Source: Lactuca virosa (lineage: Eukaryota; Streptophyta; Magnoliopsida; Asterales; Asteraceae). From it: DNA of 64,000 nucleotides. The position numbers and the translations under genes are program-made. The stretch lies in NCBI GenBank assembly GCA_928212115.1, contig CAKMRJ010005412.1:253557314-253621313 (forward strand), in the 5' to 3' direction. Shown here in pieces: positions 1 through 10,294 of the stretch; positions within the stretch are counted from its first letter, which is position 1; each line of letters begins with the position of its first letter. The notes under the pieces were generated by a model that worked only from the letters and a program-made list of their open reading frames with translations, ran no database searches and was not told where the DNA came from.

Positions 1-78
1 ATATTTGAGTAATGGTTAAATGAATGTTTGATTATAATAAAAATCAAAATTTTACCCTATGATTTTCGGGATGTTACA
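1..78 (-). repeat. Start of a 3' LTR, Ty3/gypsy type
   Basis: Read on the minus strand, an LTR begins at 78 with TGTAACATCCCG and runs off the left edge of the window. It lies immediately downstream of a decayed gypsy pol end in the same orientation. The TGTAACA start matches the LTR starts elsewhere in this window. Only the first 78 bases are visible, so the family cannot be settled. Confidence 0.6.
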
Positions 79-870
79 TAAACCACATACATGAATCCAG
101 TTGTTACGACTCCCTTTACTTCACTCAAATTTCGTCATCAAATATGCCTCAACAAACAACTCGAGATAGTGCTCATGCATCTCCAGCTCGGGCTCTCAAG
201 TCCATTATGAACCCTTATGGTGATGTCATTTCACCTTCACTAACACTTTTAACCTTGTTGCGCAAGGTCTTCATCTTTCTTTAAGTTCATCGATCTGAAT
301 GTCATCCAAATGTACTAGTGAAATCTTATCAACAATGCACTTCCTCAACTGAGAGACATGAAAAGTGCTATGGATCTGAAGAAGCTCCTCGGGCATATCC
401 AAAAGGTAGGGGGGCCTTGCCCACATGAGCAATGATCATGAACGATCTAATAAACATGGGGCCCAACTTGCCCATCTTCTTAAATGGGATGACTTCTTTC
501 CAAACCTAGAATGACATTTATCTACATAACTCTTTTGTCTAATCTGCATTGTCTACAGTCTCTCACAAACCTATTGAATCAATTAGGTATTCTTGAGCAC
601 GACATTGGTGCTCCCCATAACCTTCTGACCAACCTCTCCCTAACAAATCGGGGTCTGCCACATCATCTCATAAAGCATCTCGAAGTGATGCATACTAATG
701 TTAGAGTGGAAACTATTGTTGTAGGAAAATTCTTCCAACAAAAGATAAGAATCCTAGCTCCAACTATAATCGATAATACATGCCCTCGCCATATCCTTAA
801 GAGTTTGAATCGTCCTCTTACTCTGTTCATCGGTATGAGGATGATATGTTGTACTGAAATGGAATCGTGT
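79..870 (-). pseudogene. Decayed Ty3/gypsy pol: integrase C-terminal part
   Basis: Minus-strand translation in several frames gives the end of the gypsy integrase core (a TDEQSKRTIQTL-like block near 790-850 and FSYNNS near 715-735). It is followed by an FEMLYE / ICWGEVGQ block (about 600-690) and by the conserved tail HSTFHVSQLRKC (about 325-360). Stops and frameshifts separate the blocks, so it is dead. The order matches the intact-looking pol of the gypsy element at 55562-64000. It ends abruptly at about 870, where unrelated AT-rich DNA begins, suggesting deletion of everything upstream in pol. Confidence 0.8.
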
Positions 871-1272
871 GTTCCTGGTCTGAAATATAAATATATGTTC
901 TTGATTTGGTTGAAATATGAAAAGGTTATGCTGAAATTTGAAATTGTGTTTTTGATCTTGTTGTGCTGGAATTTGAAATCTAAAGCTTTAATTGGTTGAC
1001 ATCTAAAAGTTTGTGTATGTATGCTGAAATTTAATTTTGTCTTTTGTGTTCTTGATTATTTCATGTTGAAATCTAAAGCTTAATTTGATTGACTGAAATA
1101 TGTTTATTGTTGTAAACTCTAAAAATTTATTTTAAATCATGTTTATTGATGTTGTAATTCATTTTTTTTATCAAACATAAGTAATTCACTTTGCAAAAAA
1201 TGGATAACAATGATAAAAAATATTTTTTTTCTCATTCAACAACCTTATCAAACAACATGAATCATTTGAGGT
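871..1272. other. AT-rich stretch, no gene seen
   Basis: No coding signal recognised. It contains imperfect repeats of a phrase like ATCTAAAGCTTTAATT and many TGAAAT words, which looks like decayed repeat DNA of unknown origin. It ends at the left target-site duplication of the hAT-like element. Confidence 0.4.
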
Positions 1273-1631
1273 CTCTTAGCTAGGGGGTGAGCATTTGGAC
1301 TGGACCAACTGGAACCGTTTTTTTAGAAATTGATGGACCATGGACTGGACCTGTTGAGGCTTATCGGGTCCATATATCCAGGGGCTGGTCCATGTATGAG
1401 TTTTCGGTTCTTGTACTCATTGGAATGATATAACTTTAAGTGTATATGGTACAACCCGTTGAAGTCCTACCAAAATTAGTTTGTATTATAACCCGCGTTA
1501 AACGCGGGGAACGCATAAAAAACATACAAATGTCTACAGATATTGCATAATAATTATATAAAAAAAATTATGGTTATTGGTATTATTGAAATGTGTAGAA
1601 GATACATTGAAATCGATAAATATCTATAATC

Positions 1632-1700
1632 GTTGAAGGACCTCTTTGTATACAACATTTTTTGTTTTATTAGTTGAATGACTTTCCTCGTCACATATGG
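1632..1700 (-). pseudogene. Helitron Rep/helicase extreme C-terminus remnant
   Basis: The minus-strand reading gives CDEESHSTNKTKNVVYKEVL, corresponding to the last residues of the PIF1-like helicase domain of plant Helitron Rep/Hel proteins. The same stretch is recognisable in the second Helitron near 51900. It lies just inside the Helitron 3' end, the usual position of the end of this gene. The rest of the helicase and the Rep domain have been lost or are unrecognisable. Confidence 0.55.
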
Positions 1701-3146
1701 TTATGATATTGTTATATAAGCATAAGGATTCTAATTAGACATTTCTTCCATAATAAGGTTACTTAATTTAAGTCTATATTGACAACTAATATACCGTTTT
1801 TTTCACTGCATTAAATAGTGACAACTATTTCATTTATTCAAATAAAGTCACATAGTATAATTTATGGAATGTTAAATGTTATATGGATTTAATTTTAGTA
1901 TATCACCAATGGAAATTCTTTTCTAAATCATGATTAGTTTATTTTAAATTGATTATGAATATAAGTGTTAGCTTTTATGTTTGTTCTTATTTATTTGGTG
2001 TTCGCAAGAACTTTACATTAGTCTTGTCACAACTTTAAATAATTTTAGTATATCATCAATGTAATTTGGTATATCTTTCAATTATATGAAATATCAAATA
2101 ATGACATTTCATTACTATTGTGATAATTTAGTTTATATATTTCATTTTTACTAATCATAACAATCTTTTTTTTCTAATACCGTAACACTTTTACTAATTG
2201 TACTTACAAATCTCCTAATATTCTATCATTTTTAACTTACTTTATAATTTTTCATAACTATACTATTTTCAAGATTGACTGTCTTAATAGTTTGTTTTTG
2301 CAGTCTATTCAATTTTATATTTCATTGTACAACATCATCGCTTGTATGTTTTTTGAAATCATTTTAAAAATGCTTAATGTTTACATCTTGATATTTTTTT
2401 AATAAACTCGTGTAATAATTATAGAATATGTATCTTGTTTGAATTAACATTTACTTCCTTCACTAAATTAAATTCCTCACTAAACGTATATATTTTTAGA
2501 AAGTAATAATTATAATGGGGCAACATTATCTAAGACATATGTTTGATATATTTTTGGACGGAAAAAATCGGGATCATTAAAAAAATTTATATAAAAAAAA
2601 ATACAAATTTAAATTGGGTGAAATTATGGATAAAGTTACAGACGAAAATTATTTTGGTGGGAATTGTCTTTTGTAAAGTATAATACTATGACAAAATTCG
2701 AAATATGTATATTGTTGTGTAAATTTATGAGTTTTATTGTTACTATATACAGATAAAACAAAGTGTGTTGATATGTTAAACAAAAAAAATAATTTCAATG
2801 AACGTATGTAACTAAAAAATGGAATTTGAAGATGAAATTTTAAAACTTAAAAGTAAGAAGACATGTGATAAAAAAATGTGTGAAAGAGCTCTAACTACAT
2901 TTGACCAATTTGTTAGTGAGAAGATCATAACTGGACCCCTCTGATAATGATGAACGAATCATTTCCTGTATAACAAAAGCTGAATTCTATAATTAGTGGA
3001 TTCAAAATGTTTTAAATAATGCTAAAATAAACATGTATATCGAAGTGTAGATGAACATGTGATTTTCATGCAAACGACATGTTTGATAGTATCATGTAGA
3101 AAAATACTTTAGAAAATAAAATGTTTTAAACACATATACTTAACTT

Positions 3147-3600
3147 AGATCTTGATCAACCAGGTTTATCAACCGTTTCTCCCTTGAATTTTTGGTAATC
3201 ACTTTCATGAGATTAGTCGACACAACGTGACCAACACAATCTGGAACAAAAAAAAATTAACGGTTGTTGTATTATAGATGTGTAATACAATAAATATTTA
3301 CGTGTAGATAAGGTAGAATGTTAAAATTAAATCTTACCAAATGCAACACGAGTGTCGAGATTCTTGGCTATCAAATCCTGGAAAGTCACAAAACAGCAAA
3401 ATCATTTGATAAAAATAAAAAATTGTAACTACTCTTCATTTAAAATCATGTATAAGCTATTGAACATGTTTGAGTTGTTTTTTAAGTTTGCTTCCAAAGC
3501 AAGAGTACTTGAACACGAATGTTTCAGATTTCCTTGGATGCATCAATGCCAGCAACCTTATCAAAGACGATCTCGTCGCGATTGTTTTGTGTCATGGGTG
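3147..3600 (-). pseudogene. RPA70-like OB-fold gene remnant carried by the Helitron
   Basis: Plant Helitrons often carry genes related to the large subunit of replication protein A, a single-strand DNA-binding protein. Here a minus-strand exon (about 3338-3380, ending ...DTRVAF) is followed by a canonical intron (3241-3337, GT...AG). The next exon (3147-3240) reads CVGHVVSTNLMKVI and then a Lys/Arg-rich RLINLVDQDL, the pattern of RPA DNA-binding domain B. Further upstream (about 3430-3600) is a piece resembling the start of domain A (FDKVAGIDASKE, then IRVQVLLLWK in the same frame after a stop). In-frame stops make it a pseudogene. The RPA assignment is by motif memory only. Confidence 0.6.
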
Positions 3601-5428
3601 TAAAATGAAAGAGAAAACAATTAGAATTAGAAATAACTTTTATATGAAATAAAAGGGACGTATACAATGTATATCTATAAAGATGTATGATATATAAAGA
3701 GGTATGAAAGCTATTATAGTTGTCAACAAAGTTATTTCCATACTTAATCAAAGGATGCATAAATATATTATATATTATTTCCTATTAAATCAACCTAAAA
3801 GTGTAATAGGATCATACCAAAGTATTTTAAAATCATACCAAAATTAATCGGATTCTTATGACATAATAATTAAAAAAATCATAATCATCTCTAATATATA
3901 AAAATAACATTTTCCTAATTAGTGTCAATTCCAAAGATAGTTAATTTCTGTTTTGTTAAAGGTACGTAATATCTTTTCATGTTTATTTGAAAAGTTTCAG
4001 AAAAGTAGTTAACCGATTTCATGTAATTTGTGACAAAGAAAATCGAAATATATGAATACATATATTTGACATAGGAACAAAAAAATAATCGAAAAAAATA
4101 TACAAAGCGAAAGAAGGTACTCACCTTCTACTGCACAACAGAGAAGGTTTTAAGCAGAGAATGATGATGAAAGTTATAAACAATAAAAATAATGTTGTAG
4201 GAGAAAGTTTGAAGAAAAGCAACAATTGAAAATAAATGTGAGTCGCGGATTCAATGATGAATCATATATGTATGTGATAATTTGAATCTGATTTTTTGGT
4301 ATTAATGGTTTCCTAATAAAAATGGATTTTATATTAATGGTTTACTAATATAAACAACTTTATATTAATGGTTGATACTAATGTCTTAATTCAAATGGTT
4401 TGTTACTAATATATTTTTAAAGTTGACCATATTAAAACCTTTATAACCAAAAATTCAAGATTTAAAATATGATAAATTTTTATTGGAATTATAAACATTC
4501 ATTTAACCGGATGTAAGTTAATTTTGTTTGACAATTGGAAAGCTTTAATTGGAATTAATTAAATACATTCAATTTGGGGAATATGATGTCAGCAATTTGA
4601 TCTAAGGGTAGAAAACATAGGATTAAAATATAATCAAAAGCCCAGATTATTTAATATGATGTCATAAGGTTTCTCTTTTAATAATATTTAGAGATATGTT
4701 TGGGTTTGATTATTCATTTTAGATTAAAAATATTTTTTTTGTTTGATTGTTCGTTTTAGATAAAAAAAAATATGATTACTTTTACCATTTGTTTGAAATT
4801 TAAATCAAATTAATTAATGACATTATCATTTATTCATAAAAAAATATCATTTATTATGCATTACTTATACAAAATTAATTTTCCAAACAAAGTCAACTAA
4901 GATATAAATCAAGTATGGTAGTCTACCAACAAAAATTAATAATTTTAACACAAACATATAAAATTAATTACCAAATTCATTACTATAACATAAAAAATCA
5001 TAGTTTAAACGTTAAAATAATCCAACCAACGAACATCATAATCAAGTCTTTTATTGACCTCTTTCCCATTCATTCGTCATCTAATATGTTTCTTCTGATA
5101 ATACGTGTATGATTATTTGAAGATAATCGAATTTTGGTGATTGATTGTTTATATGCATGCAATAATCGATTTTTTCCTTATTAACGCGGCATGCGAGCGA
5201 GACAATGAGAAACATAGGGAAAAGGGTAACCGGGTTACGGAAACATATTTGGATAAGTAGAAAAGATTTGAAAAAGATTTTGACTTTTAAAATTCCGGTC
5301 CAAGTCAATTTTGTACTTGGAACCGGCCGAACCTATGCGGTTTGATTTTACATGATTCAATGAACCGATAACCAACCATACTCTAAAAATCCAGTCAAAA
5401 GCTCCAAATGCTCATCCATACTCTTATC

Positions 5429-6030
5429 CATTCAAGCCTCTTAGTCATTCAACGTTATTTCATTCATTTTTTTTTACCAAACAACGTTAAAATAAGCGAA
5501 AACAATGTAACATTGTCTATAAATGACTAATAATTGCGGTTTCTTATCATCTATACGCTTAGGTGCTACTAGTTGACAAAAATCATGGCAAGTGTTTTGT
5601 GCATCTTATCAGATGGACGGAACTATGTGGATTAGGCGGGTGCTTGTGTTTTTAATATGTCAAATGTTATATTTAGAATCAACCGTTCAACATAATTACC
5701 TAAATCTATCTCATTTTTATCCAAATTCTTTGGAATTATGACCTTTGATGTTGTATAACCCAATCGACCCATCTTATTTTAATTAAGATTTACATTTTAT
5801 CTAATTAATCGACTAGTGGCAAAATAAACAAATCAACATTTAAATAAAAGGTTAATATCATAAAATGGAAATTAACATACACAATTTGTTATTTAGGTCA
5901 CTTATATTTTATTTGTATTTAACATGCCATTAATTTTTTTAAGTTCTCATGACGTCGTTATTGTGTTTTTACCGGATAAACTGACATTAATCTTACATGT
6001 AGTCAAGTGTGACATAACTTGTTCATTTAA
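5429..6030. other. AT-rich intergenic, no gene seen
   Basis: No open frame with recognisable content, no splice pattern and no clear element ends were seen. Confidence 0.4.
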
Positions 6031-6058
6031 GAGGTGTTTGGGTTTGCTTTTTTACAAC

Positions 6059-6098
<40 letters not shown>

Positions 6099-6416
6099 TG
6101 TAAAAGTGTTTATTACTTTATCCAGTGTCAAAACATAGTTTTTGAAAAATATTTGGTTTAACTTATTCAGTAACAAAACTAAATAAGCCGATAAGTTGTT
6201 TTTTAATGTTTGACAAATGATGCTTGTATATATAATTATGAAATAATTTATCAAAAACTGCTTAAATTTAAATCAATAAAGTAAAAAGGAAGTAACTTAT
6301 CAAAAACCACTTAAATCAATAAAGGCTTATGTAAATTTTTTATCTAAACATTTAAAACATTTTAATATTGGTGTCAAGGCATAATAAACACGTCAAATAA
6401 ACAATCCCAAACACCC
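6031..6416. mobile_element. MITE with GGTGTTTGGG inverted ends
   Basis: The left end reads GAGGTGTTTGGG and the right end, reverse-complemented, reads AAGGGTGTTTGGG. The roughly 385-bp interior is AT-rich and non-coding, with repeated TTATCAAAAACC/TGCTTAAA phrases. The target duplication is not clear, so I do not assign a superfamily firmly; the ends resemble hAT-type MITEs. It contains a long T run just inside its left end. Confidence 0.55.
6061..6097. repeat. Homopolymer run of 37 T
   Basis: An uninterrupted T tract near the left end of the MITE. It is probably length-polymorphic and prone to sequencing error. Confidence 0.9.
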
Positions 6417-6603
6417 TTTTATATTTATCTGAGATTAAAATTGTATAAACTATGCTTATATATAAAATTACTTGATGACATTACCCTTAAATAAATAAAT
6501 TGACTTTTGTTCGTTCGCTAACATCTTAAATACGCAAAGTTGTTGACTTTGTAGGATAGATGTTTGAATATTTAAATTAAATAGTGTAAATTATGACAAA
6601 AGT

Positions 6604-6675
6604 GGTCCTATGGTCTAGTGGTTAGGACATTGGACTCTGAATCCAGTAACCCGAGTTCAAATCTCGGTAGGACCT
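6604..6675 (+). tRNA. tRNA-Gln (anticodon CTG)
   Basis: The 72-nt cloverleaf is complete. The acceptor stem GGTCCTA (6604-6610) pairs with TAGGACC (6668-6674), with discriminator T at 6675. The D arm runs from GTCT to GGAC. The anticodon stem TTGGA/TCCAG encloses loop CTCTGAA with anticodon CTG at 6637-6639. The T arm is CCGAG-TTCAAAT-CTCGG. Internal boxes A and B are intact and a T-rich tract follows at once, as for RNA polymerase III termination. No intron and no encoded CCA, as expected for a plant nuclear gene. It decodes CAG glutamine codons and appears functional. Confidence 0.95.
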
Positions 6676-7037
6676 ATTTTTGTATATTTTCTGAATGGGT
6701 GGAATTATTCCTCTTTCTTGAACTTAACGAAAAAAGGTATATATTTTGTACGTCATATCTTATCGGTTAAATAAACAGAATGATTTCAAAGTTAATTATA
6801 TATTTTTAATTGCAAGTCTTGAAAAAATATTTGTAGATCACATATTATATGCGAAAGATCTAGCACATCAGAACCTTCCTTTATTTAATAGACCACTAAA
6901 TCCAATCAGACCAAAGATTTAAGTGTGAAATGAACCTCCCCCTTCGATACAAATCCCGTAAAAGGTTTCATTAGCAATCTTCTAAATCCACTCGAGTGGA
7001 AAAAGTGATTTTTTGGATCCATATCAAATTGTCAAAC

Positions 7038-7173
7038 ACCAAAGGGCTTCTGGTCCAGCGATATCCGGTGTTGCCCTTCCTCCTTGAGGTTGAGGGTTCA
7101 AGTCCCGTCGTGGACATAGGTGGATTTCAGGTTTAGTTTAAGAATAAGTTAGATTTGCTGTTTCAAAAAAAAA
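7038..7173 (+). mobile_element. tRNA-derived SINE with 15-bp target duplication
   Basis: A 136-bp element flanked by a perfect 15-bp direct repeat, ATCAAATTGTCAAAC (7023-7037 and 7174-7188). It carries polymerase III promoter boxes: TGGTCCAGCGA fits box A and GGTTCAAGTCC fits box B. The 5' half is tRNA-like, the 3' part is tRNA-unrelated (AGGTTTAGTTTAAGAATA), and it ends in a short A-rich tail. Perfect duplications mark a fairly recent insertion by LINE-type retroposition. Confidence 0.88.
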
Positions 7174-7188
7174 ATCAAATTGTCAAAC

Positions 7189-8196
7189 TAAGGCTCCGTT
7201 TAATAAAATTGTCTAATAAAGAAATATTTATTAATATATAAATATTATATATTTATAAATAATATTTTTTAATACATAAATATTATATACTAAAAATAAT
7301 ATTTATTAATATATAATAGTTAAATAAAAAAGAAATTAAAAATTATTTAAAATAAATTAATAATGCAAGAAAGAAAGATGCAGAGTTTAGGGAAAGACAT
7401 ATCTTACCAGGAAAGACCCATTTTTTGTGCATATCAAACGGTTTTTCCGGTCCATTCAGCCAGAAAGATCTGTTTGGACCTGAAAAAATATCTATCGGGG
7501 CCTAACACTATATTATCATTTATGGAGTTATATGGTTATCATTTATGGAGTTATATGAGAGGGCTTAATGAAACATTTAAAATATGTAAATAACAAGTTA
7601 GCTAAAAAAAAAAAACTTTTCAAACATAACAAATTAAAATATAAAAAAATAAAGGGAAATTAAGTAATCTAATCACAATTTAATATATATTTGAAAAAAA
7701 TAACCAAAAACAATAGTTTTTAACAAGAATAAAATACATTTTTTTTTTGAAAAAAAAATACATTTCGGACTGACATTCCGGATTTCGGACTGGGATTATG
7801 GATTTTAGAAAAAAAAAAAACTCCGGAATTTCAAGAACAAATCCGAAATCCGATTAGCAATTCCGGAATTTCGAGAATAAAAATCGATTTTTAGTTATCT
7901 ACAAAAAGTTCAATAAACATAACAAATGTGATCAATATACGGTATTAATGCATAAAATCATACATTTGATTAAAAATGGTGACATTAAACACTTTGAAAT
8001 GAACATTTCAAACATAAATAAGAATATTTGAATTTTTTTTTTTGAAAAAACCCATAAAACAACTTCGAAATTTGAAGATCAAACCTGAAATAGAATGTTC
8101 TGAATGAAACATTTTTTGAAAAAAAAACTATAAAGTAATGAAGAGAACCCCGGAAATATAAACAATAATCTGAAATGAGTATTCTAAACAAAATTG
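7189..8196. other. AT-rich intergenic with small repeats, no gene seen
   Basis: It contains a 21-bp tandem duplication (TTATCATTTATGGAGTTATAT, 7513-7553) and two TCCGGAATTTC-like phrases (about 7823-7880). No coding content is recognised and no tRNA- or snRNA-like structure was noticed. Confidence 0.4.
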
Positions 8197-8235
8197 TCAA
8201 AATCGTGATCTTGATTGTAGGATCGTACGATCCTA

Positions 8236-9877
8236 TGTAGCACTAGATTTCCAGGTATTTTACATTTTGACCATTGGTATGAGAATTGTTTGCAAAATTG
8301 GTCAGAATTGGCATTAAAATGAAAAGTGGGGGTTGTGTGAGTACGCTGGGCGTACGTGGTTAGGGGTCAAACCCTAATTTTTAGGATTTGGACCCTATTT
8401 AAGCAACCTTATGCTCGAAGGTTCTCTCATTAGCAGCCTCCATTGCCCCCTTTTATGTTATATCTCGAAACCCTAACTCATTTCTAGAGAGAATTGATCC
8501 TTATGTGTGTTTTGGTGTATCTTGAAGAAGAAGAATAAGCTTGATGAAGGAGCATTGATCAAGTGGGAGCTTGTAGATCCAGGGTCCATCCATCATTTTC
8601 AGCTTCATAGAGGTATAAAGTCTTGACCTTGGCTATTCTATGCTTAGATCTAGGGCTAGTTGAGTTTTGAGCATATTTTGGTCCCATGAGTGAGTTCTTG
8701 TGAGTAAATGTTACTCTAGAAGATTTAAGTTGCCTATTTTGATGTTTCTGAGGTTCCTAGTTCATAAAGTTTGCATCTTAGTGGTTGTAGATCAACCATG
8801 CATGAGTTAATGATCATTTGATGGAAGTAGAATGCAAAATCTTGGATTTAGTCTCTTTGAGCCATACAAAGGCATCATGTTGGTGACTTTATCGTTTAAG
8901 ACATTCCCCAAGAGCTAGATCTGCAAAATGGACGTCTAGACTTAAATCATTAAGTGCTTAATGGCGTTTTTGGCTAACTGGAACGTACGTCGGGCGTACG
9001 CAAGCACACACTGAGCATACACGTATGGGTTCCCGATTCTTACGGCACAGTTTATTACGCAGGGCGTACTTGTGGTATGCTAAGCGTACTCACTAGGAAT
9101 CCTTTTTGGGTTTTAGGTGGTTTGGGCCATTATTGGACCTTATGCCTTTTTGGGCCATGGTGGGCTCTAGGTCTCTTGGGCCTTAGGTCTTCTGGGCTTG
9201 GGTCGTGGGTTGAGGGGCCCATTAAGGGAAGGGTAAAATGGTGTTTTACCCTAGGAGTCGGGATTAAGGATTTAGACTCTCAGTTATGATTTATAGACTA
9301 ATTGTTAATTAGGGTTTTGCTATTTGTGATTTAGTACGAGCATTTTTCCGGTTCAACACCTCGAGTGTTATTTGTTTATCAGTTGATTGAGGTGAGTCTT
9401 CTCACAGTGTTTTAGCGGGTTGAAGGTACCAATGCCGGCACATAAATTATTGCTACTAGAATACTAGCTGTCTGTGTGACTATTACATGTATTATATGTT
9501 TTAGTATGTATGCCGGGCGGGGCTCGATGCCAGACGGGGCCTGATGAGTGTGTTGGACGGAGCCCATCGCATGTTACTGACAGATCTGTACCGGACGGGG
9601 CCTATTGTATGTATGGTATATGGTAATTTGGGGGAAACTCACTAAGCTTTGTGCTTACGGTTTTCAATTTATGTTTCAGGTACTTCCGGTCTGAAGGGGA
9701 AGAGCTCGGGATGAGCGCATCGCACACACCATGATTTTCTGTTTTATTTGACTCTGATGTATTTTTGGATGATTGTTAACATACTTTGATTTCCTTTATG
9801 GTTTTTATAAACATGTTGGTTGATGTTTTTATTAATATAAAAATGAAAATTTCGGTTATAAATTTTGGGACATTACA
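8236..9877 (+). mobile_element. Solo LTR of a Ty3/gypsy element, 1.64 kb
   Basis: It begins TGTAGCACTAG and ends GGGACATTACA, with a perfect 5-bp target duplication TCCTA (8231-8235 and 9878-9882). No internal domain, primer-binding site or second LTR is present, so it is a solo LTR left by LTR-LTR recombination. It contains TACGCTGGGCGTA-type palindromes (near 8345, 8985, 9060, 9080), a GGGCGGGGCC-rich minisatellite (9510-9610) and the block AACTCACTAAGC (9640), all shared in layout with the other gypsy LTRs here. It interrupts the outer inverted-repeat element. Confidence 0.88.
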
Positions 9878-10294
9878 TCCTAGGCATGCAAAACGAGCCA
9901 GATCGTATACAAATCGTATTTAGGGTAGGATCACAGAAAAGATTGTAGGATCGTATGTAGAATCGTAGGATCGGGATCCGATCCGATACTACCTTCCCTT
10001 GATTTTTTTTTCTTGAAAATGAAAAAATAATATAAATTTACCATTTTATGTCTTTTACCTTTACCAATTTACCATTTATTCAAGGCCGGCCCAAGGCATA
10101 TTCAGAAGGTGCATCTAAACAGGCCCCAAAAATCAGAGGGTGCATAATTTTTATTGCATTTTTGTTAGCTTGTGTTCAGTGAGCCCAAAACTTGCAAAAC
10201 ACATTAGGTTAATTCATGGCAAGTCGCACATATAAGGCAAGACGAGCAGGAAGAAGATGAAATTACGGGAAAAGAGAAAAAAACGCTTTGATTT

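Larger units (their letters stand above)
1476..4694 (-). mobile_element. Helitron, minus strand, both ends visible
   Basis: On the minus strand the element starts at 4694 with TCTCTAAATATTATTAAAAG, close to the plant Helitron 5' end, and terminates at 1476 with CTAA (fits CTRR). Twelve bases before the end lies a perfect hairpin, CCCGCG-TTTAA-CGCGGG (1492-1508). The flanking bases are A on the 5' side and T on the 3' side, the A/T insertion rule of Helitrons. It contains remnants of the helicase C-terminus and of an RPA-like gene, so it derives from an autonomous-type element but is coding-dead. It sits inside the hAT-like element, so it is the younger insertion. Confidence 0.85.
1281..5420. 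mobile_element. Non-autonomous hAT-like element, split by a Helitron
   Basis: The left end reads TAGGGGGTGAGCATTTGGAC and the reverse complement of the right end reads TATGGATGAGCATTTGGAGC, an imperfect terminal inverted repeat. The flanking octamers are CTCTTAGC (1273-1280) and CTCTTATC (5421-5428), a target duplication with one mismatch, as expected for the hAT superfamily. The subterminal parts are rich in GGTCC/GGTTC words. Without the Helitron inside, about 920 bp remain, with no transposase, so it would have needed a transposase supplied in trans. The single mismatch in the duplication suggests an old insertion. Confidence 0.75.

Noticed and set aside
511..999. 162-codon plus-strand frame
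   Set aside because: Most of it is antisense to the decayed gypsy integrase.
6023..6424. Target duplication for the MITE at 6031
   Set aside because: Short T/A-rich words flank both ends, but several choices fit equally well, so none is reported.
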